A stretch of 64,000 bases of DNA, taken from Symbiodinium natans (Eukaryota > Sar > Dinophyceae > Suessiales > Symbiodiniaceae). The stretch covers positions 177,886 to 241,885 of the forward strand of contig CAJNDS010000062.1 of NCBI GenBank assembly GCA_905221605.1. Reading direction: 5' to 3'. Of this stretch, positions 1-11,599 are shown one piece after another. Numbering within the stretch: position 1 is the first letter of the stretch; each line of letters starts with the position of its first letter. The notes under the pieces were generated by a model. It was not told the DNA's origin and did not search any database. It saw nothing but the letters and a program-made list of their open reading frames with translations. A program made the translations under genes and the position numbers.

Positions 1-1299
1 ATCTGGGTGTACTGCTCCTGCAGGCCGTGGCTCCGTCCTTAGACCTCGTGGAGGAGGATATTGATATCGTGGAGGCAGCATGTGGGGCTAATCATCTAAT
101 CACATCGACTCGATGGCGTCCGGTTTGGATGAACCAGTTTAGTCATTCCACAGCATTGTGCCAGACTCATGTGTGTTCTCAGCTGGAGTTTGCTGTCTGT
201 GCAAGGACAGCGCAGCGCCAGCCCGAAAACGGCGGAAGGTGCAGCGGCTACAGTCGTCCCCTGTCTCCTCCGTCCCTGGCTCTGTCGCAATGATGTCGAC
301 TTCCACTGCTCCTCTCTTCAGCATAGAGGTATGCAGCTCTAAGCACACCAGTCTTTGCATGTTCACGTATGCAATACGTGTGCCATGCATAGACAACAGA
401 GCATGAAATGCCGAGGCGGGTAGCTCACCGCCTGAGCTGACGCCTTCGCCCGAGGCTGGCTCCATGAATGCGCAAAAGCTCCTGGCGCCTTCAGAATCCT
501 GCGGGATCGTGTGGAATCGTGCAAAGAGAATCGTGCAGAGACTCTCAAGAAGTGATCTGTCTTGACAAGGGGTCACCTTCCCCCACCGCGCCGCCTGATG
601 GCATGAACGGCGGGCAGGTGCTTACACACATGTCTCTGCCAGAGATGAACCGTAGTGAGGGGTGCCGCAGGCACTTGACACCCTGCCTGCAAGCCCAACT
701 CAGCTCTCAGTGGTAGCGCGATGGTGTATTGCATATCTTGCTTTTTATTGCCAAGCATCGGATAGAGGAACGGAGAAGACAACAAACCCACGCTTGCCTC
801 TTAAGAATTAGCGGCAGTGAGCTTCTCCCCTCCGCGATGGCACGGGGCAAGCCTCACGCACGTCAATCCTTGCTTGGCTGGTGGCTGCAACTCGGGAAGG
901 GATTGAGATCGATCGACTTGAGCATGTTGCGACCATGTTGCGGTACCCTCTACTTAAGAATGCCTTTTCACAGTTCCAATGCCGAGTTCAGAGGCATGGC
1001 CGCTGGCATGGTTCTCCTTGCAGAAGCCTGCAGTTCCCACCTTAGTATTGATGCCACAACACAAGAGCAAATACGCAGCATACACAGAGCTCAGAGCTCG
1101 ACATCTCACCCAGTCTTCAGGCGCCGATGGCAGTGCCGAAGTGCTGGCTCCCAGGTGAACTGGGAAGAAGTCGCTGTGGAAACTGAGAAGCCTGCGAAAG
1201 CAATAACGAGCCGCTCGGCGCGAACGCGACCAAGTACCTTCCTCGATTTCGAGTTCATTGAAGGGGGCTTGGAAGAACATGCTCGACAATCTCACGAAT
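1..1299. other. Region without a recognised gene
   Basis: Only short frames with mixed composition occur here on both strands. The frame used by the following gene is already open from about 729, but its residues look protein-like only from about 1300. I see no promoter, repeat or RNA gene. Confidence 0.4.
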
Positions 1300-4200
1300 C
1301 TCACGAGACCTGGATCAGCCTTAGGGAGGCTGTGCAGTTGTCTCTGAGCCGGTGCAACTTGGACACATTTCTGTGGTGGCGACACGCGGCGGATGCTCGC
1401 AAGCGGCTCCTGTCATGGAAGTCGACGGTGCGGACTCCTGAGGATGCCGCCGATGCAACGGCCATCATCGTGTCTTGCGCACGTGCACGCGTAGAGCCAC
1501 GAACAGGCGTTTATGCTTCCTGGATCCGGGCAGTTCTGGCTGCATCGAGCAATACGAAGCCGCTGTTTTCCATTGGGGATGTGTCGGCTGCCGCTGCTTT
1601 CTTGGGCACAACTGGAGCTCTCCCGGCTGATGCCAGATTTTGGTATGATGGCTTTCCATCTGTTGTCAGTGCTGGAGCTTCCTCGGCCTCTGCATCAGAT
1701 TTGGCACGGGCAGCGGCAGCCTATGCTTGCATCAGCCTCAGCGCTGCTCCTGGCGAGGCTGGAGAGACTGTCTTCGTGCAGGTAGAATCCCAGCTTCCAC
1801 ACGTAGAAGTCTCTGCCCATGATGCTGCCGTTTTCCTATGGGCACAACGACGTTGCGGACGACTGTCCACAGCAACAGTACTTGATCTGTGGGTGGGGTC
1901 CCTTGATGGCAGGCTCAGTGAACTGAGTCCGGTGCTCCTGGCAGCTGTATCGCATGCAGTGGCCAATGCTGGACTGCCTGCTCTCTCGGCGGCAAAGAGT
2001 CCGGCGGCGCAGCTGTTGCGGTCGCTTAGCAGACGTGACAGCGCGGCTTCAGTGGACCTCCTCTGTCGAAGTGCTGGAGCTTTGGCGGATGCAGGCTGGC
2101 CAAACGTACAGAGAGAGCGGGAGAGAGAGGGAGAGGCTGAAGGTTATCGTTGGCGCTCGGCACCAGCTGGGGTCACCCCAACACCTCAACGAAAGAAGAG
2201 GGGGAGAGAGAGACCTGACTCACCTCCGGGCGCGCCTGGTGCGCGGGGGTTTTCCCCCAAGCCCTGCAGAAGAAGAAGAAGGAGAAGAAGAAGAGGGAGG
2301 CGACTCCCATACAACCCATAGAGCCATCCACTCGGGAACAGAACGGAAGCACTAGCGATGACGATGACCATGGTACCTCATGTTTGGCGTCATGGGACGG
2401 ATCTGATGAGCTCAGACGGGCAACGGCACTAGGCCAAAAGAGACTGAACCCATGGGAACGGAGAGGAAGGGGGTTTAGACAGTGAAGACAGGGATAAAAG
2501 GGTGGGGGAGAAGGTTCCAAGGCAGCCCCAGAGGTTCGCGGGTGCGTCCCTTATTGGGTTTAAGAGGATCATGGTCAGGAGTGTTTTTTCAGAGGGTTTT
2601 AAGTGCGTTTCGGGCGGGCCTTTCGGGGGCCAAGGGTGCTGCAAGGTTTAATGGCACCCGCAGATGCCTGGATGGTGGTTGAACTGGCCGGGCCAGCCCT
2701 GGAGCAAGTATCTGATGTGGCCCGAGCGGAGCCTCGGACGCGTGTATTTGGACTAGGAGTTTGGGCCCACATATGGACCCCTCAAACATCATTACATTTC
2801 TTGGTACTCCCTCTCACACTTCCAATGAAGGAGCTCCTGCGCATGCTGGCCCTTCTTGGAATCAGTGACGGTCCAATTCTGGCACTCCTTCAAGCCAGTG
2901 CGCCACTGAAGGCTTGCTCAGGGGCTTCGGCGCACATGCGGCTTGTGGCTCAGGGTTATGGGTTGCAGGAGCTGACATGGTGCGAATCCCAAGGCTGCAG
3001 TAGGGAGACATGCGAACCTTCCAAAACCCTAGACACCTACCAAGCACCCGCTAGGAGTGCACTCAGCAAGGTACCCGTTAACCCTAAACCCTTAACGCCC
3101 TTGGGTAGAATTAAGCACAACTCGGTACGCCTTGTAGAATCTTGTAGACTATCTTCCAGTCCGTCTGCTGGAATGGAAGGCCCGCTGGTGATAGGCCTCC
3201 AAGCAGCATGAGGGCAGGACATCTTCACATCAATACCGTAAGACGAGCAGAAGACACGTACCTAAGAATACTGAATCCTATAGAAGATCCTAGAAGGCTC
3301 AATGTCATGTAGTGTCACATTAATGTCCGCAGCCAGATCCAAAAAATCCCGCTTTCCAGACGCAGTCATCATGGGGAATGGGTTGCGGCATCGGAGTGAA
3401 GGCAGTGATTGCAGACGTGTTACCTGGCGCTCTCGCGCAGGCGCCTGCAGAAACGTTGCAGCCACCCGACTGGAGTGCCGCTGGCCTGCCTACGCCGCAG
3501 ACCCTTGGCCGGAGCAGCGCCATGCCTGCACAGCCTTATGCACACACCCTCCCAATTTTCAGACGAATGCTTGGCAATATCCGCAGGGCCTGGCACAGAC
3601 ATCGATCCCAGCTCTGCTGGTGTTTTGAGTCTTTTTGACTTGATTTCCGCTCTTCATGATGAGATTTGAGATAGTCCGGTACAGTGCGGTCCGTGAAAAA
3701 AAATCAGGTGAATCGCCCTTGGCTGCGCAGGCAGCTTCGGCCTTCCTCGAGGCATCCGCGCTTCTTCCGAAGAATGGAGCGCCGCGGGAAGCTGTCGAAG
3801 CGCCCCTCGCCATCTCCGTCTTCGACAGCTGAAGAGCCTTTAAGTACGTAGCAGCAAAAGCCTGCCACCGGCTTTTGCTCCGGGCCTAAGGTGCTACGAG
3901 GAAGTGGCCCTGCATGCTGGAGCTTGTGCTGCCTGCACACTGCTGCGCTCTGCGCTGGCCCTGGCGTCTCTGGGACTCGGCCCGGCCGCTGCCAAGCTGG
4001 CCACTTCGATGCACCGATTCTCCGCGATTTCTGTCATTGAATTGTGAACTCAGAGAGAGGAGCAGAGAGCATTGTGGGATATTGTGATTTTGTTGCAAGG
4101 TCTCTCTGCTGAATGACAGGGTGAATGAGGCTCAGACCACGGAGGCGCGGCGCATGGCCCGTCATCGCGCTTTGCTGGGCGCATCTGCTCCCAGGCAATG

Positions 4201-5056
4201 GCAGCGACACCCTCTGTTCGGTTGCGGCGGTTCTTTAACGATGCAGCAGAGGCGGAGGAGCTCTTAAGGCCCACAGACTGTCGGCTCTTCTGGACGCTCC
4301 ACGGCCGCCTTGGCCGTTGAACTAGACTTCCTGTACCGGGCGAGGTGGACTCCTGAAGCCGACCCTGGCTGGGTTCTGACTCACTTTGTCACGACGATCC
4401 ATTTCACCCCAAGGATTGGAAGAAATGGAAGGTATTATACTGTACCCGGGGAGGGCCAGGTGGGAGGGGAAACGCGATTCATTCACGATTCCAATGCCCG
4501 ACCTTCGGTGATTTCAGCGCAGAAAATCGTGTTCGTCCTTTTGCATGTGGTCTTTCAGAGGCTGCTTCCGGCACTCCCACCTCAGCCCAGCGCAGCCTTG
4601 CTGCGTGGGATCGTTGCCTTCCTTCGTGAAGCCGGGGCTGGTGGTCGGCTTTCTGCAGATCAAGGACCGATATGGACTGATCCCGATCGGGATTGTGGAA
4701 CTGAGCAGATGCATAGTCGATGGCACCTGCTGTGATCTGCAGGAGCCAGCAGCATACTTTCGTGCTCCCTTCTCGATCCTCCTGTGGACGTATGGGAGCT
4801 GGTGACTGACACTTCGGTCGAGGTGGCAACACTGAAGGTTCGATCAGCTTTCTTGAATTTTAAAACAGAGGGAAGAGCGAGGCAGGTCCTCGAGCAAAAA
4901 ATAGCGAGAAGCCGAATGAAACGTGGAGGCACACCTTTCCTTCCCCGCGCTGCTCCAGCTCTGCCTTGCAGCCCTCCTGAAGGTTGGGGAAACGATTTCG
5001 TGAATCCGGGGCCAGGGCTATGGCAGTTGCGCTTCTTCCGAGTGACGAAGAGGTAG
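1300..5056 (+). CDS. Helical-repeat protein, multi-exon gene model
   Basis: Probable organelle or RNA-related helical-repeat protein; the exact family is not proven. Exon 1 (about 1300-2105) encodes repeated Leu/Ala helices such as DLARAAAAYACISL and SPVLLAAVSHAVANAG, ending ALADAGWPN before a GT donor at 2106 in phase 0. Exon 2 starts after AG at 2830, also in phase 0, with ELLRMLALLGISDGPIL and LLQASAPLKACSG. Further exon-like pieces are at 3396-3660, 3697-3831 (SPLAAQAASAFLEASALL), 3889-4045 (LRSALALASLGLGPAAAKL), 4188-4319 (VRLRRFFNDAAEAEELL), about 4545-4680, and 4742-5056 with a TAG stop. Known background: dinoflagellates carry many octotricopeptide, FAST-kinase-like and RAP proteins built from such helices that act on organelle RNA. 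No RAP domain was seen at the C-terminus. The two-exon core is the safest part; the later exons could belong to a second gene. Confidence 0.5.
2106..2300. repeat. GA-rich stretch inside an intron
   Basis: Runs of GAGAGAG and GAAGAAGAAG lie between the first two exons of the helical-repeat gene. It is purine-rich simple sequence with no clear coding role. Confidence 0.5.
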
Positions 5057-8000
5057 AAGCTGGCAGGTTTTCCCGTTAAAGCAGGCAGAGAGCTCTTCGG
5101 CAGCAGTGCATCATTTGAGCGACTGGCTAAATCCCGCGCCTCTCTGGGTAGCCTTGAGCGGGACGTCTGCAAACTCGATAAATTACCCCAAAGCGATACC
5201 CACCAGATATCATCGCTTTGATTGAAACAACGCTTCCCAACCCCAAAATCAAAGCACTGCCATCAGTGACATGTCTCAGTCCTGGCCTCTGGGTTTTGCC
5301 GCGCGTTCATATGCATGGTACGTGCATTACGTGCGTTGTGCATGCTTCTCGGAGCGGAAGCAAAGTGGCTGGCAGGCCTGGGACGTACAGGAGATGCACC
5401 GGTTGGACCTGGTTTTGTCTCAGATTGGCCGGAGCTCGTTGTCCGAACAACGCCGGGGCGTCTCGGCAGGTCCAGACTCTGTTTCAGGTTCTGCAGGGAA
5501 GTCATGCCTGTTCATCATTGCTGTTCAGCTTATTGCTGAGACATTGCAGTTTAACACGGTCAAATACTTCCCCCGATGGAGCTTCGAGTGAGGTCACAGC
5601 AGCACAGGCTCTGAGCTGGCGATTCTGCAGCTCATGGAGGTCCGAAAGTGTCCGAAAGTTTTTCTGAGAAGCTCTGCCAACATCAAATCACAGTCACAGT
5701 CAATGCTTGTCCTTTTTCGAGATGCAGCGGCCAGGCCGTCTCTCAGCCCCAAGTGGCCCAAGCATGGCAACTCGAGGTGCCTTCGAAGGCTCCTGGGCTT
5801 CATGGGAAAAAAGTTTTTGGCCTCTTCGGGTCTTGGGGTGCCCCGCAACATGGGGCATGCGCTTGCCGTGGCTACCTGCCTCGAAGTGCTCTCTACAACA
5901 CTTGCAGTTTTAGTTGGCATGCCTGGCATCTGGTGACGACCTTTCTCTACCCTTGTCTATCATGTTCGCATCGTTTTCCTGTCCTTTCTCTATCCTTTCC
6001 ATACTTACGGTATCGATTCCAACGGAGAGTGCATGGCCATGGCCCCATCGCTTCAGGTCTGCCCGACTGCGGTGGTGCCTTGACTTGCACAGGAAGGGGC
6101 GGTGAGCCCCGATACTCCCGATACGACTGTACCATTTGTGACACTTGGGAATGCCGAAGGGCTACTCAGAGGAGAGTTGAAAGGGCTCAAAAATGACCAT
6201 TTTGTTGTGGCATGTTGTGGCCTGCGTGGAGCCCTGAGAGGTCAGGCCGGCTCCGTGGCTCTACGCCGGGGAGGCTTTTGCAGTGCGAAGCGAAGCCTTC
6301 TGCGAAGCCAGCAGTTCCTGTCTTGTCTTGTGCGTAGCAGTGTAGTACTCGTGTAGTCTTAGTGCAAGCAGAGATTGAGATGGGATATGGGAAGTGTTTC
6401 ATATCTGAGTTCTGGTTACAGCCTCTGTCAGAACTTACAACCTTGCCTTGGCCACAAGTCAGTTGACAATCCGTCAAGCCCTCGTCAAAGGATGAAGTGG
6501 CAAAGCAATATGTAGTGGCAAGCGCCGTGCAAAAGCACGGAATTGGTGCAGGCCTCAAAGCGAACAGATGCATGGCTGCAGCCGCTAGGAAGCACATCAG
6601 CTTTCACCGAAAGATCAATGCCTATGGAGAAGCCGGTAGTGGACATACCCATGCTTGAAGATGTGCCTGTGAAAGTTTGAGAAAGCTACTCGCGACCCCA
6701 TCTCATCCATCTTCCAAGTTTCCGCTTGCAATCCCAGCAACGGGAATTTGCGGCTAGCTAGCTCTTGAACAAGAATCAGTTCCGTGCATGCAAATTCCTG
6801 AGAACGTCTGTCCACGGCGGCACGAAGGTGCCCGACTCCTCGCCTAACCTTCCTCCCTCGCCCGCCGCTCCCCGACAAACCGTACACCATCTTGGGTGAA
6901 ACGCTGATCAATTTCTGCAGTAGCTCGGTGGGGGCAAAACAACCCGTGAACGTCCATTGTGGGCCCGCGAAAGTTTCACGACAAAAGCGGCTGCACCCAC
7001 ATGAAAGGTTCACTGGAAATATATTGGACAAAACTGCTACCATATACTGGGTGGTTGATATACTAATGTATGTATACATGCAATACACATGCATCTATGA
7101 TATGATGAATGTGTTCGTTAGCAAGAAGCGCGCTGCCACTCTGCACCGTCTCAGGGCCTGAGGGACGGGGGTTGCCTGACAGGCCTTGAAGATCCCTTTC
7201 AGGACGAGAACGAGTGGGGAGATTGTGAGGGCGGGGGTGCAATGGAGACGGGCACTAGCCAAAGGAAACACCAAAAGAACAGCACGCAGCCTGACGCCTC
7301 CTGATTAGGTGTCAAACGCGCCTGGTGCTTCCTTTTTGATTGAAAAGTTCTGCAATTTGCTGCAATCGCCCGTGCTGCACAGCGAGCCCCAATGCCATCA
7401 GTGCAGGAATGTGGTGCGACTTAAGAGTATGGAGCTTGAACGGAGCCGTTGCCTCACCCCAAACTTTCCAAACTTTGACAAAGTGTGAAACTCAGGCTCC
7501 TGCTGATCAATGATGACGGCTGCTCGTCGCATGTGCTCTGTGGATGCCCCAAGCTTGCTGACAGTTGCAAATGCCGTTTGGATGCTTAGGATTTGCAGCC
7601 ATCGAGTGCCTAGCTGGCCTTCCAGCAATCGGAGCTGCGCGACAGCGGCTGTCCCGCGTCTTGCTTCGCGAGACCAGTGTGCAGCGTGGCAAAAGTCAAC
7701 CCAGAAGCACGACGTGATTGCCATATTTTTTTTGCCACTGCAATGCCAGTGTGTGCCAGTCGGGTCGTAGGATGCAGTAACCTGCAGATGTTGCAGGTGG
7801 TCTCCAAAAAGAAGGTGCGTGTCCGGCCAGGGAAGGCGAGGCTTCAGCTCGATTCCCCTGTCACTTCCAGCTCTGCTTGCTTGCGGATATTGCACCTTCC
7901 ATGCCATGGCAATCCCATTCTGTCACTTTGTCCAGTTCTGCGTTGTGCACTCGCAGTCACGTCAGGTTGTGTTCTGCTGGCCATGCAGACTGGAATCACT

Positions 8001-8320
8001 CCCTAAGATTCTCTTCCCGACAGCATGGCTTCCTGCTCGACAGGTATCCGTTCCTGCCGGCCCAGTCGTCATGGAGTTGGACGACTAAAGACTCCAAACT
8101 TGCGTTTTTCGGCAGGGCAGCCAAAACCTGAAAGTTTCCACTAAGCCCTATAGTGCAATCTTCACATACGCAGAAGTTGTCAGACCATGCCACAGAATTG
8201 CAGCAGGTAGTCAGTCTGCCATCATGTTCCTATGTCCGAAGCCGCGACTGCTTGTGTCGATCCCTCCATCTGCATTTTCCTTGGAGGGCTAGCCATGGAG
8301 AAGGCAGGATGCTTCTGGAA
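5057..8320. other. About 3.3 kb with only weak coding signal
   Basis: Several overlapping frames of 90-180 codons occur on both strands, for example + 5648-6196 and - 7398-7907. Their composition does not separate real from shadow frames. The minus frame around 7440-7690 (QLGTRWLQILSIQTAF) is the most protein-like. I could not identify any domain, and I see no repeat longer than a few units. Confidence 0.3.
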
Positions 8321-8399
8321 AACCCTAAACCCTAAACAACCCTAAGCCCTAAAGCCCTAAACCCTAAACCCTAAATCCTAAACCCTAAACCCTAAACCC
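8321..8399 (+). repeat. Interstitial telomere-like repeat (CCCTAAA)n
   Basis: About ten heptamers read CCCTAAA with variants CCCTAAG and a single ATCCTAA. The type is plant/dinoflagellate telomere. It lies internally, in the C-rich orientation on the + strand, about 440 bases before the next gene. Confidence 0.85.
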
Positions 8400-8507
8400 A
8401 TCGTTGTTGGCATGGAGAGATTCAACTGATCGATCCAGGGTTCGATGTCGAAGCTCCTATGGGAGTCCGATGTTTTGATGACCTTCCGCCCTGTTTTTGG
8501 TGCCAGC

Positions 8508-8655
8508 AGCTGTGCAATTAGTTATTTCGGCAATGGGTGACGAATCCATCATGGGCACTGCACAAACCTTTGGCTTCTGCAGAATCGGCGGGTGGAGCAC
8601 GACTGTTGCTAGTTCATTGCGGGTGGGCTTGTATCTCGGCCTGATTGCAAGCCAG
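8508..8655 (+). CDS. Possible membrane-protein exon
   Basis: The frame reads VQLVISAMGDESIMGTAQTF, then GGWSTTVASSLRVGLYLGLIASQ (the latter in two hydrophobic parts), ending in phase 0 at a GT donor (8656). An acceptor-like CAG sits just upstream. The second half could be a membrane helix. It may belong to the gene that follows or to a separate upstream gene. No family recognised. Confidence 0.35.
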
Positions 8656-8837
8656 GTGGGAGCGCCCCGCTGTCACAGGCACTTCCGAAAGCCTTGTTTG
8701 CCGTACAAGTTGTTGCTCAAGTGTAAGACTATTTGTCGACCTGTGAGCCAAAGGTGAGATCGAATCTGCCTTTTGATGAGCTAGAGCATCGCTGTCGAGT
8801 GCGTCGCCTCTTTCAGCACTCATGAACCTCGATTCTC

Positions 8838-10046
8838 ATGGGAGGCGCCTTGTTCGGCATGTTCAATGTCTTCTTCTTGGCAGTGTTCTACTGGGACCTG
8901 TCGCGGGCACCCCATGTGCACAACGTTTCCGCTCTTGGACCATCCAGACTATCCTAGTTTAACCCCCCTCACCACTATAAGGTTGGTTCCAGCTTTATGT
9001 CACATCTTCACAGCGATGCTGCTGGGTGGTGGTGCCATCAGGCCGCCTGCACCGTAGCTTCTGGCTTTTTTTCTTGCAAGTTGGTCTTGTTTGTCGCGGC
9101 GTGGAGGTACACGGCACCGCAGGCAGCCGATCAGAACATGGACCTGCTCTCCCAGGAGAGAGCGATGGTACTAAAAACTCTGTTTCACAAAACCTCAGTG
9201 TCGGCTTGCTTGCACTTCTTATTCATTGTTCGAATGCTAAAGCAATGATCATTGGAGCATCGTGGAGTACAGGGGCTGACGGGATGGCAGGGGCTGCATG
9301 GGGCTGTTAGGTTGCCTGACAGGATGCCATCAAGAGCGCAGTGGAGACAATATCCAAGTTCTTGAAAGTGATTTCTGAGAAGGCAGCCAGTGATCCAAAT
9401 CCAGGCAGCCATCAACTTTGTGATCTTCTGAACCCGCTCCAGGTGCGGAACATTGTCCTGTGGACTAGCTCAGAGGCGACCATTACAGTTGCGACCTTAC
9501 TGAAGGGGCGACACCTCCATTCTTGTGCAGTTCCTTTCCCGTTGTTGGATCATGAGGCCATGCTTGTCCTGCAGCTAGTGAGCCCGAAACTTGGAAATGG
9601 TATCCAACCAGGGTGCTGATCAGAAAGTTATTGTCGATGCAGAATGCTCATAAATGTTCGGTTGAGGACTCGTTTCTCCCTACTTTGGTGAAGCTGGCTC
9701 GCTTGCAGAAGTGCAATTCCTTGGAAGGGCGGGAATACATTGCTGTTAGCAGTGTTCCCCTTGAAGGGTTTGGTCTGATTGAGTGGCTGTGTGACGGCGC
9801 GGCAGGTGCCTTCTTCTTCGTTTGGCTAGTAGGGAATGTTCTTTTCGCGCTGGCCTCAGCAACCGTCCAACTTTCACAGGAGTGTGTTTGTGAGAGCTTG
9901 TGCCAATGTGCCAGCACAAAGCGGTGGTGTGATGTCTTCAGGTGGCACCATATGTATGGAAGGCCAAGAATGCAGAGCTGCACCAGTACGTTGGGTTGCC
10001 GTCTCGGTACATACTCATGAGCAGATGTGAAGCTCGTTTCATGTAA
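8838..10046 (+). CDS. Unidentified protein with N-terminal membrane helix
   Basis: The ATG at 8838 opens a frame MGGALFGMFNVFFLAVFYW, a likely signal anchor or transmembrane helix, followed by DLSRAPH before possible phase-0 donors. Two internal exons are well supported by matching splice words and phase. 9123-9167 (DQNMDLLSQERAM) has AG before and GTACTA after. 9323-9442 (DAIKSAVETISKFLKVIS) follows a pyrimidine-rich TTGCCTGACAG acceptor and ends at CAG before GTGCGG, all phase 0. A likely exon lies at 9707-9809 (LEGREYIAVSSVPLEGFG). The last exon, 9942-10046, reads VAPYVWKAKNAELHQYVGLP and ends in ARFM and TAA. The chained phases make a real gene likely; I do not recognise the family. The gene may start further upstream. 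Confidence 0.6.
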
Positions 10047-10171
10047 CGCCACGCCTGAGGCCGTACATTAAGAAAGCTGTTGCCGTCAAGGACTTGCGCA
10101 GCTGGATCTTGTGAGAAGGGTTTCGGGCAGCTAACCGTGCCTGTCATACGAGAGCGAGGGCCCATTGGCAG

Positions 10172-10429
10172 GATGACCTTTTGGCGAAGGTGCCCAAGTA
10201 CACGGATGTGGTCAAAGAAGAGCACGCCTGCCATGCTTTGGCTTCAGACTTTGTAGATCTTGCTTGGCGGGAAGTCGCGAAAACTACCAGTGGCTCCTTA
10301 GGAGCTTCCGGCAAGTGCGAACTGTATGCAACTTTCAGACAGATGGCTGAATGTTCATCAAGATGGTTGTATCAGTTGAATTATACTGGGGCTTCTAGAG
10401 GATCTTCTTTTGGTGTTTACATTGCTTGA
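10172..10429 (+). CDS. Unidentified exon
   Basis: After a CATTGGCAG acceptor the frame reads DDLLAKVPKYTDVVKEEHA and CHALASDFVDLAWREVAKTT, then SGKCELYATFRQMAECSSRW. The strong amphipathic composition supports coding. The exon may end earlier than the stop, near 10300. It follows the previous gene by about 125 bases and is probably a new gene's exon. Confidence 0.5.
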   Translation, partial: DDLLAKVPKYTDVVKEEHACHALASDFVDLAWREVAKTTSGSLGASGKCELYATFRQMAECSSRWLYQLNYTGASRGSSFGVYIA

Positions 10430-10792
10430 CCTTGGTGGTGTGCCAGGTAGAGGCAGGCAGCGCTGCCTGCAATTGCGGCTGGCTGGGGCAGTCACTAGAG
10501 TCACTAGCGATGTCGAACAAGGTTCTTCTACTCATGCATGCTTGAGCATGCTTGCTGGCACGTCTGGTCAAACACAGAGTGCTGCCTCTTTATACTGGAC
10601 CCTACTTGCCAGTGTCACCACAGGACAGGACATGATTTAGAGTTCAGCCATGATTTCGGTCGTGGAACAGGGCAGGCAGAACAGCGGCGGTGCAGCATTG
10701 CAGCACGCCTCAAGCCCATGCATCATGCTGCTTCAAATTTGGCCGCTGATTGGCGAGATGCCTTCTCAGTTCCCACGTGTACAGCCATGTTG

Positions 10793-11021
10793 CAGGGATG
10801 ATCCAAACTCAGGAGAACCCTGCCTGAAAGCGCCGAACATGATTCAGCTTAAGGACAAAAGCCCTGGCAGTGGAACGTGTAGCGAAGTGGAGGAATATGG
10901 ATGTGCTGAGAAGACCAAAATACAATCGGAAAACTTCAAGCCTAATCCCGAGAAGCATCGATTTCCCACACAGGCCCTTCCCGGCCGGAAACAAGCTAGA
11001 TCAAACTCAGAACAGAAATAG
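10793..11021 (+). CDS. Possible exon running into a repeat array
   Basis: The frame reads DDPNSGEPCLKAPNMIQLKD and then EVEEYGCAEKTKIQSENFKP before it enters the FCGGCCGG-type repeat. The hydrophilic residue mix is protein-like, but another frame is open over the same bases. Low certainty. Confidence 0.25.
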
Positions 11022-11560
11022 TCATCGAATTCGTTTAAAGGTAACAACAGAGTTTAGGTTTTCTGGCTGCCCCATGAAATCGGACGCATGCTTTCGATTT
11101 GTTTTGCCGAATGGTCGAAAAAACCGAAAATCGGTTCTTGTTTCAGCTGTCAGAAATTTAATTTGGTTTTTCCCAGAGTTTGGTTCGATGTCTGGGTTGT
11201 TGGCGTTTCTAGTTACTACTCTATCCCTGACAATCCAAGCCGCGATAAATCGAACGCATTTCGGAGAAAATCAAAGGCGAGTTTGTCCGGCGGGAAAAAA
11301 AGAAAAGTGGAAATGGTTTTCCAACCGGAAAAATTCAAAAGCACATCGGGTTCGTTCTTTTGGCAGGATGGGGCCGGAATTGACGTTTCCGGCCGGAAGA
11401 AATCAACAAAATCATGGGGCTCGATTTTCCGGCCGGACAAGCTAAAAAACCCAGCTCGATCTTTAGCGGGCAGGAAAATGAAAGCAGTCTGGTTCGATTT
11501 TTCCGGACAACATCAAAGATCAGGGAAGTTCGGACGAATTGCGTTCAATCTATTGTTTGT
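10965..11560. repeat. Degenerate tandem array built on TTCCGGCCGGAA palindromes
   Basis: At least six units carry TTTTCCGGCCGGAAA or a decayed form (near 10980, 11295, 11320, 11390, 11428, 11467, 11500), with conserved flanks GGTTCGATTTT and AAATCAAAAA. Spacing is about 35-75 bases. Because the unit is stop-poor, long frames stay open on both strands (11088-11594 +, 10870-11445 +, 11216-11440 -). They are likely by-products of the repeat rather than genes. Confidence 0.6.
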
Positions 11561-11599
11561 TCGTTCGATTTTGTATGGTGTATTTACACTTTAAGCTTT

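Noticed and set aside
11088-11594. 168-codon open frame on +
   Set aside because: It lies wholly in the CCGGCCGG repeat array, where other frames are also open; the repeat explains the lack of stops.
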